A DNA stretch of 64,000 nucleotides from Sedimenticola selenatireducens (GCF_007625115.1 NZ_VMNH01000009.1:124001-188000); one strand, 5' to 3'. Positions 47,941 to 57,801 are shown, counted from the stretch's first letter. The notes: generated from the sequence alone by a model not told the origin. Numbers and translations are program-made.

Positions 47941-49795
47941 TTCGGGAGTGTTCCTGATGAATACTGTTAGAAATTGATTCATTTGACTCAAGCGCCTGAT
48001 GATGATCGGAGACAGCCTGGAGCTCATTGTCATCCAGGGCAATCGTTCGAACCGCTTGTGCCATATCTTTAGGGCCGGTAACAAACAGCGTTTGTGCCGC
48101 CCGAATCAAATTCATGGCGATACTATAGGTGTAGTTGCTGTCGTTCATCAACGATGTGCCCTTTTCGGGGCTTATACGACCTTTTCGCATCATCTCGTTG
48201 AGGGTTAAATAGAAGGACTCATGCGTCTCTTTGACCATCAACTTCAAAGCATCGAGGGAGAGAATAGCGGTGTCACTCTCATCTGTGAGTCTAATCTCTT
48301 CAAGTTGCCGTATTATGACAGCCAGTTGGCTTCGGAGCTGATCGTATGCGTACCGCATGGCGGTATCATCGGCATTGATATAACGGATCATGTTTTTCTG
48401 CAGATGCTTCATGTCTTTAATAGATTCAACGACATGTTGATTGGCTTCGCGCAGATGATGAAGATCCGCTGATTGTTCCACTTGCCACGAAAAATCCGCA
48501 CGGCTGATAAAGGCCACAATAGCACTGTAGAGGCCTTTAATACTGCGCGCATAGGCCGCATCAATATCCAGTCGGGTCAGTTTTTTCTGTTCTTCCGCAA
48601 CTTCCAGTAAATCCAGGGTGGAGAGTATTTCGGGCCTTTTATAGCCCAGGGCATGGATCAGGATGCTCTGGGCATTGTCATAGACATGGAGAGACTCCTC
48701 CAAGACAGCCTTGGCGGCCGTTTCCGGGAAGTCGATGGCCGAGTCGGTAAGATACTTGGGTTGATCAATCTCCGGTTTTTTCTCCTTGAATAGTCTTTCA
48801 AGTAGTTGAACAAGTGGTTTGATGAGAGGCGTCATCACCACAACGCCAATGATATTGAATAGCGTATGAAAGAGGGCCAGTTTTAGGGTGTAATCATCCT
48901 CCCGAATACCTGTTAACAGACTAATTTCATCAACAGTGATGAGGAGTTGTTTTATAAACAATATGGCAATTAGACCTGTCACCAGGTTAAAAGCAAGATG
49001 GGCTGCTGCCAGTCGCTTGCCTTGGGCATTGGCGCTGATCGATCCGAGGATGGCAGTAATGGTCGTACCGACATTGGCCCCGATAGCCAGCGCCAGTGCG
49101 TTTTCATAGGTAATCTGCTGTGCGGCGAGCGCCGTAATAATCAGCACCAGCGTGGCATGGCTGGACTGCATGACAAAGGTAGCCAGTGCGCCAATGAGTG
49201 TAAACAGCAGCAGACCTGAGAAACCCTCGACAGCATATGCCGCCAGATTAATGGTCTCTTTAAAGGCCTCAAAACCCTCCTTCATATAGTGAATGCCGAG
49301 AAAGAGGAATCCAAGCCCAACCAGTATGTAGCCGATACCGTTCAGGTTTTTTGACTTCTGGAATATCAATAGAACGCCAAACACCAGCATGGGCATAGCG
49401 TAGGCTGAGATCTTTATTTTTAAGCCTAATCCTGCAATCAGCCAAGCGCCCGTGGTCGTTCCTAGATTGGCGCCGAAAATAATACCAATACCGCCCATCA
49501 AAGTGAGTAGGCCCGCACTGAGAAACGATATAGTAATGACGGAAACCAACGAACTTGATTGCAAAATAGAGGTGGAGATCATCCCGAAGGAGAGGCTTTT
49601 CCAGAGGCTCGAGGTCGTCTTGTTAATCAGTTTTTCAAGAATGCCGCCGGTGAAAGTGCGAAATCCCTGTTCAAGCGAGAGCATGCCAAACATGAAGATC
49701 GCTACACCAGCAGAGATTTCCTTAAAGTCATCACTCAGCCAGAAACCGTAGGCGAGAATAAAACAGATAGTCGGTAGCAGTATTTTTTTAAGCAT
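47930..49795 (-). CDS. Na/Pi cotransporter family protein with PhoU-like domain
   Basis: This 621-residue membrane protein of the NptA/PF02690 family has two repeats of the transporter domain (about 60-190 and 215-320), each with a QSS motif (STSILQSSSLVSV and FVMQSSHATLVL), eight or nine helices in all. A soluble helical C-terminal part (about 350-600) is PhoU-like. The family takes up phosphate with sodium or exports it. The order with the small coiled-coil gene is noted separately. Confidence 0.9.
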   Translation of the reverse strand: MLKKILLPTICFILAYGFWLSDDFKEISAGVAIFMFGMLSLEQGFRTFTGGILEKLINKTTSSLWKSLSFGMISTSILQSSSLVSVITISFLSAGLLTLMGGIGIIFGANLGTTTGAWLIAGLGLKIKISAYAMPMLVFGVLLIFQKSKNLNGIGYILVGLGFLFLGIHYMKEGFEAFKETINLAAYAVEGFSGLLLFTLIGALATFVMQSSHATLVLIITALAAQQITYENALALAIGANVGTTITAILGSISANAQGKRLAAAHLAFNLVTGLIAILFIKQLLITVDEISLLTGIREDDYTLKLALFHTLFNIIGVVVMTPLIKPLVQLLERLFKEKKPEIDQPKYLTDSAIDFPETAAKAVLEESLHVYDNAQSILIHALGYKRPEILSTLDLLEVAEEQKKLTRLDIDAAYARSIKGLYSAIVAFISRADFSWQVEQSADLHHLREANQHVVESIKDMKHLQKNMIRYINADDTAMRYAYDQLRSQLAVIIRQLEEIRLTDESDTAILSLDALKLMVKETHESFYLTLNEMMRKGRISPEKGTSLMNDSNYTYSIAMNLIRAAQTLFVTGPKDMAQAVRTIALDDNELQAVSDHHQALESNESISNSIHQEHSRNET

Positions 49796-49866
49796 ATCCC
49801 TGTCAGGTGGATGGGTTGGTTTTATTATGTAGCTGCCACCTAGCTAGATTATAGACTGGAACAAAA

Positions 49867-49902
49867 AAAACCGGCGTACCTAATTATAGGTACGCCGGTT
49901 TT
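49867..49902. terminator. Bidirectional-looking terminator after sucB
   Basis: A 16-pair perfect stem (49867-49882 with 49887-49902) with a four-base ATTA loop has A and T runs on its flanks. It lies just past the sucB stop on the minus strand and separates it from the transporter gene. Confidence 0.88.
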
Positions 49903-49944
49903 TTAACGGGTTTCATTGCCTGAAATCAGGCGCCCGAGTCTTTC

Positions 49945-51138
49945 TTACACCTGAAGTAGCAGGCGTGTCGGATCTTCCAGCATGTTCTTGATGGTTACCA
50001 GGAACTGGACAGCTTCGCGGCCATCAACAATACGGTGATCATAAGAGAGCGCCAGATACATCATGGGACGAATCACGATTTCACCATTAACTACCATGGG
50101 GCGTTGTTGAATGGTGTGCATGCCGAGAATGGCACTCTGCGGTGGATTCAGTATTGGGGTAGAGAGCATGGAGCCAAACACACCGCCATTGGAGATCGTG
50201 AAGGTACCCCCGGTTAACTCTTCATAACTGAGTGATCCATCATTAGCCTTCTTGCCAAAGTCACGGACGGCTTTCTCTGTGTCTGCAAATCCAAGCTGGT
50301 CAGCATCACGCAGGATAGGTACAACCAGGCCGCGAGGTGAACCAACGGCTATGCCAATGTCGTAATAGCCATGATAGATGATATCTTTACCGTCGACCGA
50401 GGCGTTTACGGCCGGGAATTGCTTAAGTGCCTCAACGGAGGCCTTGATGAAGAACGACATGAAGCCCAGTTTGACTTCATGGTCCTTTTCAAACTTATCC
50501 TTGTAATTCTTCCTCAGGTCATTGATGGCCTGCAGATCCACTTCGTTAAAGGTGGTCAGGATGGCGGCGTTCTGTTGTGCCTCCAGTAGCCGCTCAGCAA
50601 TACGTGCGCGCAAACGTGTCATTGGGACGCGTTGCTCAGGGCGATCGCCTTCAACACCAGACTGGGTAATTTCACTTTCCTGGGTCATGGATACAGCCGA
50701 TTTGCTACTCGCTTCAAGGCTCTCGATATAGGCGGTAACATCGGTCTTAAGGATGCGGCCATCTTTACCGGTACCAACGATCTCCTTCGGGTCTATACCT
50801 TTCTCTTTTACCAGTCTGCGAACAGCGGGAGTGAGGATAATCTCACCGTCTGCTGCAGCCTCAGTGGCCTCTGCGGCAGGAGCCTGTGCTTGCACAGCAG
50901 CGCCTTCCTGAATCACTGTCAGCAGATCGCCTGCCGTAACGGTTTCGCCTTCAGCCGCTGAGATGGCACCCATGATGCCATCGATAGGAGAAGGGACTTC
51001 AAGTACGACCTTGTCAGTCTCCAGGTCTACGAGGTTCTCATCGCGTGATACGGGGTCACCTGGTTTTTTGTGCCAGGCGAGTATGGTGGCATCAGCGACA
51101 GATTCCGGCAGCGCCGGTACAGTTACGTTCGTACTCAT
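49945..51138 (-). CDS. sucB: 2-oxoglutarate dehydrogenase E2 (dihydrolipoyl succinyltransferase)
   Basis: This is the core of the 2-oxoglutarate dehydrogenase complex. A single lipoyl domain has the lipoyl Lys in [10 protein letters not shown] (about 41-50), followed by a Pro/Ala/Glu-rich linker. The peripheral subunit-binding domain is at about 105-140 ([14 protein letters not shown]). The catalytic domain ends with the active-site [11 protein letters not shown]. 397 residues. It starts right after the sucA stop. lpd and sucCD do not follow, since a terminator comes next. Confidence 0.97.
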   Translation of the reverse strand: MSTNVTVPALPESVADATILAWHKKPGDPVSRDENLVDLETDKVVLEVPSPIDGIMGAISAAEGETVTAGDLLTVIQEGAAVQAQAPAAEATEAAADGEIILTPAVRRLVKEKGIDPKEIVGTGKDGRILKTDVTAYIESLEASSKSAVSMTQESEITQSGVEGDRPEQRVPMTRLRARIAERLLEAQQNAAILTTFNEVDLQAINDLRKNYKDKFEKDHEVKLGFMSFFIKASVEALKQFPAVNASVDGKDIIYHGYYDIGIAVGSPRGLVVPILRDADQLGFADTEKAVRDFGKKANDGSLSYEELTGGTFTISNGGVFGSMLSTPILNPPQSAILGMHTIQQRPMVVNGEIVIRPMMYLALSYDHRIVDGREAVQFLVTIKNMLEDPTRLLLQV

Positions 51139-54000
51139 TTATGCAGGCATCCTTCGGTTCATTGAGGGATTGATGCGGCCAGTTAAGGCCTCATCGATCA
51201 GGGTTTCTTGTTGTTGGACGTGAATTGGGTAAAAACCTACCGCAGGCGCAGCGGCGGCTGGTCGTCCTACGTAGTAGAGGTGTTTGCCCTTATCAAGCTG
51301 GGTATGGAATCGATGTTTGATCTGATCCCATGCGCCCTGGTTTTGTGGCTCTTCCTGGCACCAGATCAGTCGGTCCACCTTGGTGTACTGGTCAATGATC
51401 TCGTCAAATATTTCACGTGGGAACGGATAGAGTTGTTCCAGTCGAATAAGTGCAACATTTTTCAGTCCACGTGCTCGCCGTGCTTCAAGCAGCTCGTAGT
51501 AGACCTTGCCAGAACAGATCACGATATGCTCGACATCATCAGGGTTAATGTCGTCAATTTCGCCAATCACAGATTGGAATCCACCTTTGGTAAACTCCTC
51601 CAGAGCGGATGTAGCCAACCGGTGGCGTAGCAGGCTCTTTGGTGACATCACCACCAGGGGTTTTCTCATGGGGCGCAACATCTGTCTGCGCAGCATGTGG
51701 AATACCTGGGCGGGTGTTGTGGGTACGCAGACCTGCATGTTGTGTTCAGCACAGAGTTGCAGATAGCGTTCCAGTCTCGCAGAGGAGTGTTCGGCGCCCT
51801 GACCTTCGTAGCCATGAGGCAACAGCATTACCAGGCCACAGTAGAGACCCCATTTAGAACCGCCAGAACTGATAAATTGATCAATTACAACCTGCGCGCC
51901 ATTGGCGAAATCACCAAATTGGGCTTCCCAGATGGTCAGTGATTTCGGCTCGGTAGTGGCGTAACCATATTCAAAGCCCAGCACGGCTTCTTCTGAGAGC
52001 AGTGAATCGATCACCAGGAAGTTCGCCTGATCCTCTGAAATGTGTTGTAACGGTGTATGGCTTTCACCAGTTAACTGGTTATGCAGCACCGCATGGCGAT
52101 GTGAGAAGGTGCCTCGACCACAATCTTGGCCAGAGAGGCGAACAGGAATGCCTTCTTCTACCAATGAAGCGTAGGCCAGGCATTCACCAAAACCCCAATC
52201 GACGAGTTGGTCGCCTGTAGCCATCTTACGACGGCCTTCAATCAACTTGGTTACCCGTGCGTGTGTTTCGAAACCATCAGGGGCAGCCACCAAGCGTGCT
52301 GAGAGGTGTGCCAGACGCTCCTCCGATACGGAGGTATCGACAATATGTTCCCAGCTGATGTGATGATAGGGCGCCCAATTAACATGATATGGATAATTCA
52401 GATCCGTCAATGTGGGTCGTGCAACCGCGTTATTCTGTTCCAGGGATGAGCGATAGTCCTCTACCATCTCGCGACTCTGATCTGGGGTGATGATGCCCTC
52501 TGAGATCAGCTGGTCGGAGTAATTAGAACGGGTTGTCGGCAGACGACGAATCTTTTGATACATCATCGGCTGAGTCATTGCAGGCTCATCCGCTTCGTTA
52601 TGACCGTGTCTGCGATAGCAGATCAAGTCAATGATGACGTCTTTATGGAATCGCTGGCGGTAGTCCATGGCTAATCGAGTAACAAAGATAACCGCTTCCG
52701 GATCATCACCGTTAACGTGGAAAATCGGCGCCTGAACAATCTTGGCTACGTCGGTGCAATAAAGTGTTGAGCGTGTATCCAGTGGATTACTGGTGGTAAA
52801 ACCGACCTGGTTATTGATGACGATATGTACTGAACCACCTGTGGTATAACCCCGTGCCTGAGACATTTGGAATGTCTCCATGACGACACCCTGGCCGGCA
52901 AATGCAGAGTCACCGTGGATCAGGATCGGTAGCACTTCGGATCCATCGCGATCACCACGGCGCTGCTGTCTGGCGCGTACAGAGCCCTCAATAACCGGGC
53001 TGATGATCTCAAGGTGTGAAGGATTGAATCCGAGCACTACATGTGAGAATCCACTGGGGGTTTCAATGTCGGTAGAAAACCCCATGTGATATTTCACATC
53101 GCCTGAACTTTTGTACAGCTCAGGTGTTTTCTTCCCTTCAAATTCATCAAAAAGTTCAGCAGGTGCTTTTCCCAGAATGTTGGTCAGTACATTCAGTCGG
53201 CCGCGATGCGCCATACCAATGGCTACTTCTCGTATACCATCCTGACCACCACGTTGAATGAGTTCATCCATCAGTGGAATGAGCGATTCACCCCCTTCAA
53301 GGGAGAAGCGTTTCTGACCGACATAGCGGGTGTGCAGGTATTTTTCAAGGCCCTCAGCCGCCGTCAGCAGGGTCAGCAACCACTTCTTATCATCGGTGCT
53401 GAGATCTGCTTTTGCCCTGTTTCCTTCAACCCTTTTTTGAATCCACCGCTTCTGGCGGGTATCCGTAATGTGCATATATTCGGCGCCGACATTGCTGCCA
53501 TACACATCTTTGATAAAGGAGATGATTTCACGCAGTGGCATGCGATCTGGTGCAAACAGCGAGCCGGTATTAAATACCGTATCCATGTCGGCTTCACCCA
53601 GACGATGGAAGGCGGGATCCAAATCCGGCACATCTTCAACATCGCGTAACTTTAGCGGGTCGAGGGTGGCATATTGGTGTCCGCGGACACGCCAAGCATT
53701 GATTAAGCGAAGTACGGCCGCCTGTTTTTCAGCCGCTCCAGGTGACATGCGCTCGGACGCCTGTCTGAGCGCAGGGCGTTTTTCGCGTGCCAGACGGGCA
53801 AAGTTCGATCTGACAGGCCCATGGGCAATATCAGGCGCCTCATTGGCTGAGTCCTTGATAATGCTGTCAAAACGTTTACGCCATGCGGGATCCACGCTGT
53901 TGGGATCCTGCAGATAGCGTTCGTAAAGGTCCTCAATAAACGCGGCATTACCGCCAGAGAGGGCTGATGTTGTGCGTAGCAACTCCAGAAGTGCGCTCAT
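51139..54000 (-). CDS. sucA: 2-oxoglutarate dehydrogenase E1
   Basis: This is the TPP-dependent decarboxylase of the complex (953 residues, near the family length). It starts with the E2-binding helix ALSGGNAAFIEDLYERYLQDP, and shows the TPP/Mg segment IHGDSAFAGQGVVMET, the active-site His in FSHGF-type segment SHVVLGFNPSHLE and the C-terminal transketolase-like domains. It is first in the sucAB operon. Its promoter lies in 54001-54265, where a palindrome is noted. Confidence 0.97.
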   Translation of the reverse strand: MSALLELLRTTSALSGGNAAFIEDLYERYLQDPNSVDPAWRKRFDSIIKDSANEAPDIAHGPVRSNFARLAREKRPALRQASERMSPGAAEKQAAVLRLINAWRVRGHQYATLDPLKLRDVEDVPDLDPAFHRLGEADMDTVFNTGSLFAPDRMPLREIISFIKDVYGSNVGAEYMHITDTRQKRWIQKRVEGNRAKADLSTDDKKWLLTLLTAAEGLEKYLHTRYVGQKRFSLEGGESLIPLMDELIQRGGQDGIREVAIGMAHRGRLNVLTNILGKAPAELFDEFEGKKTPELYKSSGDVKYHMGFSTDIETPSGFSHVVLGFNPSHLEIISPVIEGSVRARQQRRGDRDGSEVLPILIHGDSAFAGQGVVMETFQMSQARGYTTGGSVHIVINNQVGFTTSNPLDTRSTLYCTDVAKIVQAPIFHVNGDDPEAVIFVTRLAMDYRQRFHKDVIIDLICYRRHGHNEADEPAMTQPMMYQKIRRLPTTRSNYSDQLISEGIITPDQSREMVEDYRSSLEQNNAVARPTLTDLNYPYHVNWAPYHHISWEHIVDTSVSEERLAHLSARLVAAPDGFETHARVTKLIEGRRKMATGDQLVDWGFGECLAYASLVEEGIPVRLSGQDCGRGTFSHRHAVLHNQLTGESHTPLQHISEDQANFLVIDSLLSEEAVLGFEYGYATTEPKSLTIWEAQFGDFANGAQVVIDQFISSGGSKWGLYCGLVMLLPHGYEGQGAEHSSARLERYLQLCAEHNMQVCVPTTPAQVFHMLRRQMLRPMRKPLVVMSPKSLLRHRLATSALEEFTKGGFQSVIGEIDDINPDDVEHIVICSGKVYYELLEARRARGLKNVALIRLEQLYPFPREIFDEIIDQYTKVDRLIWCQEEPQNQGAWDQIKHRFHTQLDKGKHLYYVGRPAAAAPAVGFYPIHVQQQETLIDEALTGRINPSMNRRMPA

Positions 54001-54119
54001 TTGGATGATCGGCCTATTATTTGTGGTTGGGAGAGCGATTAAGGGGATAGTAGCATACGAGGTGCTTTTTTAAAGTGTTTTTATGTAATTAGTACGAATA
54101 TCCAAAAAAAAGTGAAATT

Positions 54120-54135
54120 TTGTGCGGTCGCACAA
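54120..54135. promoter_or_regulatory. Palindromic operator candidate upstream of sucA
   Basis: TTGTGCG-GT-CGCACAA is a perfect inverted repeat of 7 + 7 bases in an AT-rich region 120 bases upstream of sucA. Such compact symmetric sites usually bind a dimeric regulator. It could control sucAB or the divergent small gene at 54266. I cannot name the regulator. Confidence 0.45.
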
Positions 54136-54265
54136 TATTCATGATCGAGGCAGATTGAACTAAATCACACTTATTCATGGAGTTAGGGTTTTTGTCGGTA
54201 GTCAGCGCTATACTGGTGATACACACTAAAATATCTGCAGGGTAAAACGTTAAATAGCACTTTTT

Positions 54266-54637
54266 ATGCAGCAACCAGAAAAAAAAGAGAAAAAAAAATG
54301 GGCACGTCTTTCAGTAAGTTCACTTGAGGCGGATGTTGCCTATTTTGATGCCCGATTAGCCATGCTGGATCAGAAAAAAAGTAGTTATTATCAGCTGGCT
54401 CAGCATCGAGCTTATACCGAACTGGAACGGGTTCTGTCTGATATTTTGGGGCGCTTGCAGACCCGGCAAGTTAAGTCCCCCGCATCGTCCACTATTTCTC
54501 CTGCAGCGGCATCGGGCATTGAAGTCTCTGAAGAGTCTGAATCCTCCCCTTTGAACAAGGTATTTTCTGAAACTACTACTGCGACACCGAAAAGCACTGA
54601 TTTGGCAAAAGAGGATAAGGCCAAGAAGCAAGAGTAA
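54266..54637 (+). CDS. Hypothetical small charged protein
   Basis: This 123-residue protein is not recognised. It has a Lys-rich start (KKEKKKWARL), a helical middle (about 15-68, SLEADVAYFDARLAMLDQKKSSYYQLAQHRAYTELERVLSD region, coiled-coil-like), and a disordered Ser/Thr/Glu/Lys tail. It has no signal, membrane segment or Cys. The ribosome-binding site is weak, and it is divergent from sucA. It may be real because the frame is open and compositionally protein-like, but evidence is limited. Confidence 0.45.
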   Translation: MQQPEKKEKKKWARLSVSSLEADVAYFDARLAMLDQKKSSYYQLAQHRAYTELERVLSDILGRLQTRQVKSPASSTISPAAASGIEVSEESESSPLNKVFSETTTATPKSTDLAKEDKAKKQE

Positions 54638-54779
54638 TTCCGCTTTGAAGTTACCCGCTTTCCCTCACGGCATCGCAATAACGCTTAAAAATCGATACAG
54701 GCTTGAGTGTAAAAATAGGCCATGATGAAATAAAGCCTGAACAGATCCGGTCTTTACTGCAGTGGGCAGGCCGAGAAAA

Positions 54780-54856
54780 TGGCGCCCCCGACACGATTCG
54801 AACGTGTGGCCTCACCCTTAGGAGGGGTGCGCTCTATCCAGCTGAGCTACGGGGGC
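54780..54856 (-). tRNA. tRNA-Arg (anticodon CCU)
   Basis: The 77-base cloverleaf folds completely: acceptor GCCCCCG/CGGGGGC, D stem GCTC/GAGC, anticodon stem CACCC/GGGTG with loop CTCCTAA (anticodon CCT), T stem ACACG/CGTGT with loop TTCGAAT, discriminator G and an encoded CCA. It reads the AGG codon. It lies between the small hypothetical gene and the arsenosugar operon. Outside it, 54638-54779 and 54857-55043 hold no gene I can support. Confidence 0.95.
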
Positions 54857-55043
54857 GTTGTGATGTGGGGCAAAGAGCGTGCTTCGAAGCGCATTTTCCT
54901 TGTCGGTCGGCATTTTAGCATTTTCACAGGGTGCGTTGGCAACCAAAGCTTTTATATTCGGGTAATGGCGGTAAACTTTTCTCTATCTGTGCACAGTTCC
55001 ATTGACATTGCATAATACTGGCTCCGTTGTATGAGGTTTTTCT

Positions 55044-56009
55044 ATGTTGGACACCGCACACCTTCTTTCGCCAACCACATTTCCTGAAATAACGCGTGGG
55101 CGGTTGGAAACGCTGCAAATCAATCTCGGCTATCGTTGTAATCAGACATGCAAGCATTGTCATGTTAATGCGGGTCCCACACGAACTGAAATGATGGCGA
55201 AAGAAACCATTGATCAGATTCTACAGTTCATTGAACGGCAGCAAATCAAATCCATCGATCTCACTGGTGGAGCTCCAGAGCTTAATCCGCATTTCAGCGC
55301 TCTCGTGGCATCGGCACGCTCTATGGGTGTGACTGTGTTGGACCGCTGTAATCTCTCAATTCTGGAAGAGCCGGGTCAGGAGTATCTGAGTGCATTCTTC
55401 GCAAAACAGTCAGTCCATGTGGTAGCGTCCCTGCCTTGCTATCTTCAGGAGAATGTGGATGAGCAGCGCGGCAAAGGTGTTTACGATGCGAGTATACGGG
55501 GGCTGAAGTTACTCAATGCGTTGGGTTATGGTGATGAGGCAAGTGGATTGGTGTTGAACCTTGTCTATAATCCGCTGGGTGCTGCGTTGCCACCTCCTCA
55601 GGATGTGCTGGAGGCCGATTATAAAAAACGCTTGATGGATGACCATGGAATTCGATTCAATAATCTCTTTACAATCACCAATATGCCAATCAGTCGTTTT
55701 GGCAGCACACTGTTGTCAAAAGGTGAGTTTAATAGTTATATGGCATTGCTGAAGCGCTCATACATTCGGGCAAACTTGCAGACTGTGATGTGCCGTAACT
55801 TGCTAAGTGTTGATTGGCAGGGGTATCTGTACGATTGTGATTTCAATCAGATGTTACAGATGTCCATTGATCACAAGGCTGGTGAAAGAACCCACATTAC
55901 CGAGATTATGAATGAATCCCTTGATGGTCATAAAATCAAAATTGCTGAGCACTGTTATGGCTGCACAGCAGGGCAGGGTAGCAGTTGTGGTGGTGCATTG
56001 AGTGAATGA
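55044..56009 (+). CDS. arsS: Arsenosugar biosynthesis radical SAM protein ArsS
   Basis: This radical SAM enzyme is thought to attach a 5'-deoxyadenosyl group to dimethylarsenite in arsenosugar synthesis. Its 321 residues have the Cys motif CNQTCKHC (about 32-39) in INLGYRCNQTCKHCHVNAGP, the family segment DLTGGAPELNPHF, and a DUF3641 C-terminal domain with more Cys (MCRNLLSVDWQGYLYDCDFN; HCYGCTAGQGSSCGG). It overlaps the next gene by ATGA. arsM, the methyltransferase, is not in this window. Confidence 0.92.
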   Translation: MLDTAHLLSPTTFPEITRGRLETLQINLGYRCNQTCKHCHVNAGPTRTEMMAKETIDQILQFIERQQIKSIDLTGGAPELNPHFSALVASARSMGVTVLDRCNLSILEEPGQEYLSAFFAKQSVHVVASLPCYLQENVDEQRGKGVYDASIRGLKLLNALGYGDEASGLVLNLVYNPLGAALPPPQDVLEADYKKRLMDDHGIRFNNLFTITNMPISRFGSTLLSKGEFNSYMALLKRSYIRANLQTVMCRNLLSVDWQGYLYDCDFNQMLQMSIDHKAGERTHITEIMNESLDGHKIKIAEHCYGCTAGQGSSCGGALSE

Positions 56010-56683
56010 TTGTGCCAACGCTCTCTATCGTAATTCCCTGCCTGGATGAGGCTGAGATCATTCAAAAGCTCCTCGAATCACTCCAGTCCACGCGGGGTCG
56101 AGGGGTTGAGTTGATCCTGGTAGATGGTGGTAGTGATGATTCGACGGTTGCCAAGCCATTGGTTGATCAGTTGTTAGTGACTGCTCCTGGACGTGCGCTG
56201 CAAATGAATGCCGGTGCACGTATCGCTAAAAGTGATCTACTCTGGTTTTTACATGCTGATAGCATGGTTAATGACGATTTTCCAGAAGCGATTCGTACTG
56301 CACTGCAATCAAGTGAGTGCCGATGGGGTCGATTTGATGTGACGCTTTCCGGCAGGGCTCCCTTTTTCCGCGTAATTGAATTCATGATGAACTGGCGTTC
56401 CCGATTGACCGGTATTGCTACTGGAGATCAGGGGATATTTGTACAGCGTGGTTTGTTTGAGCAAGTCGGTGGCTTTCCGGAAATTCCTTTGATGGAAGAC
56501 ATTCGTTTGAGCGCCTTGCTGAGAAAGTACGCGTGGCCAATCGCATTGCGCCAACGCCTGATGACCTCCAGCAGACGTTGGGAGCAATCCGGAATATTGC
56601 GTACGGTATTATTGATGTGGAGACTGCGGCTGGCGTTTTATTTTGGCGTTGATCCAAAACGGCTGGCGCAACGCTACCGATAA
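56006..56683 (+). CDS. Arsenosugar-cluster glycosyltransferase (TIGR04283-type, GT2)
   Basis: This GT2-family protein of 225 residues has the nucleotide-sugar start IVIPCLDEAEIIQKLLESL and LVDGGSDDST, then HADS (DxD-type, LWFLHADSMV) and the GDQGIFVQRGLFEQVGGFPEIPLMED segment typical of the TIGR04283 group. It lies between arsS and the TIGR04282-type gene, a frequent trio. The sugar donor and the acceptor are not known. Confidence 0.85.
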   Translation: MIVPTLSIVIPCLDEAEIIQKLLESLQSTRGRGVELILVDGGSDDSTVAKPLVDQLLVTAPGRALQMNAGARIAKSDLLWFLHADSMVNDDFPEAIRTALQSSECRWGRFDVTLSGRAPFFRVIEFMMNWRSRLTGIATGDQGIFVQRGLFEQVGGFPEIPLMEDIRLSALLRKYAWPIALRQRLMTSSRRWEQSGILRTVLLMWRLRLAFYFGVDPKRLAQRYR

Positions 56684-57300
56684 TGCTGTTTCCTGATGCC
56701 AAAATCTTACTTTTTGCCAAGGCTCCAGAACCTGGGCTGGTCAAAACACGCCTGATTCCGGTTGTTGGAGAGGAGGCGTCAGCAGCGCTTTATCTTGAGT
56801 TGCTGTCCGGTGTAATTCATCGCCTCGCAGGGGCGATCGCACCGCTACAGCTTTGGTGTGCGCCGGATGCTGAACATCCCTTTTTTCAAACCATAGATCA
56901 GGATTGTGGCATCACGTTGCATGTCCAGAAAGGTGCCGATCTGGGTCAACGGATGGCGCATGCAGCAAGGACGGCGTTAAAAGAGGCTGGAAGTGTTGTG
57001 CTGATCGGGGGGGATAGCCCCGTTCTTGAAAAGGAGCACTTGATCAAGGCCTTGATCTGGTTGGCAGAGGGGAGTGATGCCGTTCTCGGCCCCGCCGAAG
57101 ATGGTGGCTATGTGCTGCTTGCATTGAAGCAGATGAATACGCATCTATTTGAGCAGATTGCTTGGGGTGGTAATGATGTCTGCGAGTCAACCCGTCAACG
57201 TCTTAGAACATTGAACTGGACCTGGCGTGAGCTCGAACCGCTTTGGGATGTTGATAGAAAAGAGGACCTGCTGCGTTATCAGAATTTGTGCGCTGATTAA
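56683..57300 (+). CDS. Arsenosugar-cluster glycosyltransferase-like protein (TIGR04282/DUF2064)
   Basis: This 205-residue protein of the DUF2064 family has a nucleotidyltransferase/GT-A-like fold, with AKAPEPGLVKTRLIP near the N-terminus, LIGGDSPVLEKEHL (about 107-120) and GPAEDGGYVLLAL (about 137-149). It is the third gene of the arsenosugar operon, overlapping the previous stop by one base (TAATG). It converges with flgN, 12 bases apart. Confidence 0.85.
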   Translation: MLFPDAKILLFAKAPEPGLVKTRLIPVVGEEASAALYLELLSGVIHRLAGAIAPLQLWCAPDAEHPFFQTIDQDCGITLHVQKGADLGQRMAHAARTALKEAGSVVLIGGDSPVLEKEHLIKALIWLAEGSDAVLGPAEDGGYVLLALKQMNTHLFEQIAWGGNDVCESTRQRLRTLNWTWRELEPLWDVDRKEDLLRYQNLCAD

Positions 57301-57312
57301 GGGCTATAGCCC

Positions 57313-57798
57313 CTAGGCCTTGGCTAGAGAGTGTCCTGAGTCTTCTTGGTAGTGCTGTCCCTTTGAGCCATATGTGCTGCTTGAGTTTCCAGTGCGCCCA
57401 CAGAGTATATCCAATGCCTGCTTGTTGTGTCGTTGGCTGAGTGCCACGATACCTCCATTGATCTCATTTTGTGCCTGTAACTTACTGGCGGTCTGGCTCA
57501 GTTTTTCCCAGATGCCGGCAGGCTTGGTGTCCGAGTTTTGCTGCATGAGTGAGGTGACCCCAGCTGTTCCAGTTATCATGTTGTGATGAGTGAGCCAGCG
57601 ATCTCGCTGTTGTATGCACTCCCACATGAGCCGCATGCCCTGTTTCTTTTCTTGGCTGATTGCCAGGATGGCTTCTGCATCGTTCGATCTTAACGTGCTG
57701 TTCTCCTGCTGCACCGTCTCAAGAAGCGAAGCCGCGCTCGCGTATTCTGCCGAAAGAAGTTCAGTGAGTTGATTCTGTAGTTCAGCAGAGAGCTTCAT
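57313..57798 (-). CDS. flgN: Flagellar export chaperone FlgN
   Basis: This chaperone for the hook-filament junction proteins FlgK and FlgL is a helical protein of 161 residues. Assignment rests on its position immediately after flgM (3 bases), its size and its alpha-helical heptad-like N-terminal half (LLSAEYASAASLLETVQQEN). The C-terminal tail is Ser/Gly-rich and disordered. Sequence identity in this family is always low. Confidence 0.8.
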   Translation of the reverse strand: MKLSAELQNQLTELLSAEYASAASLLETVQQENSTLRSNDAEAILAISQEKKQGMRLMWECIQQRDRWLTHHNMITGTAGVTSLMQQNSDTKPAGIWEKLSQTASKLQAQNEINGGIVALSQRHNKQALDILCGRTGNSSSTYGSKGQHYQEDSGHSLAKA

Positions 57799-57801
57799 GG
57801 G

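Noticed and set aside
53206-53917. Plus-strand frames of up to 149 codons inside sucA
   Set aside because: They lie wholly antisense to a strongly conserved gene and show no independent signals.
54780-54856. tRNA-Arg as an integration site for the arsenosugar operon
   Set aside because: I saw no second copy of the tRNA 3' end and no integrase in the following sequence, so no element boundaries can be drawn.
57301-57312. GGGCTATAGCCC palindrome at the flgN/arsenosugar junction as a terminator
   Set aside because: The 12-base palindrome leaves no loop and has no T run on either side.
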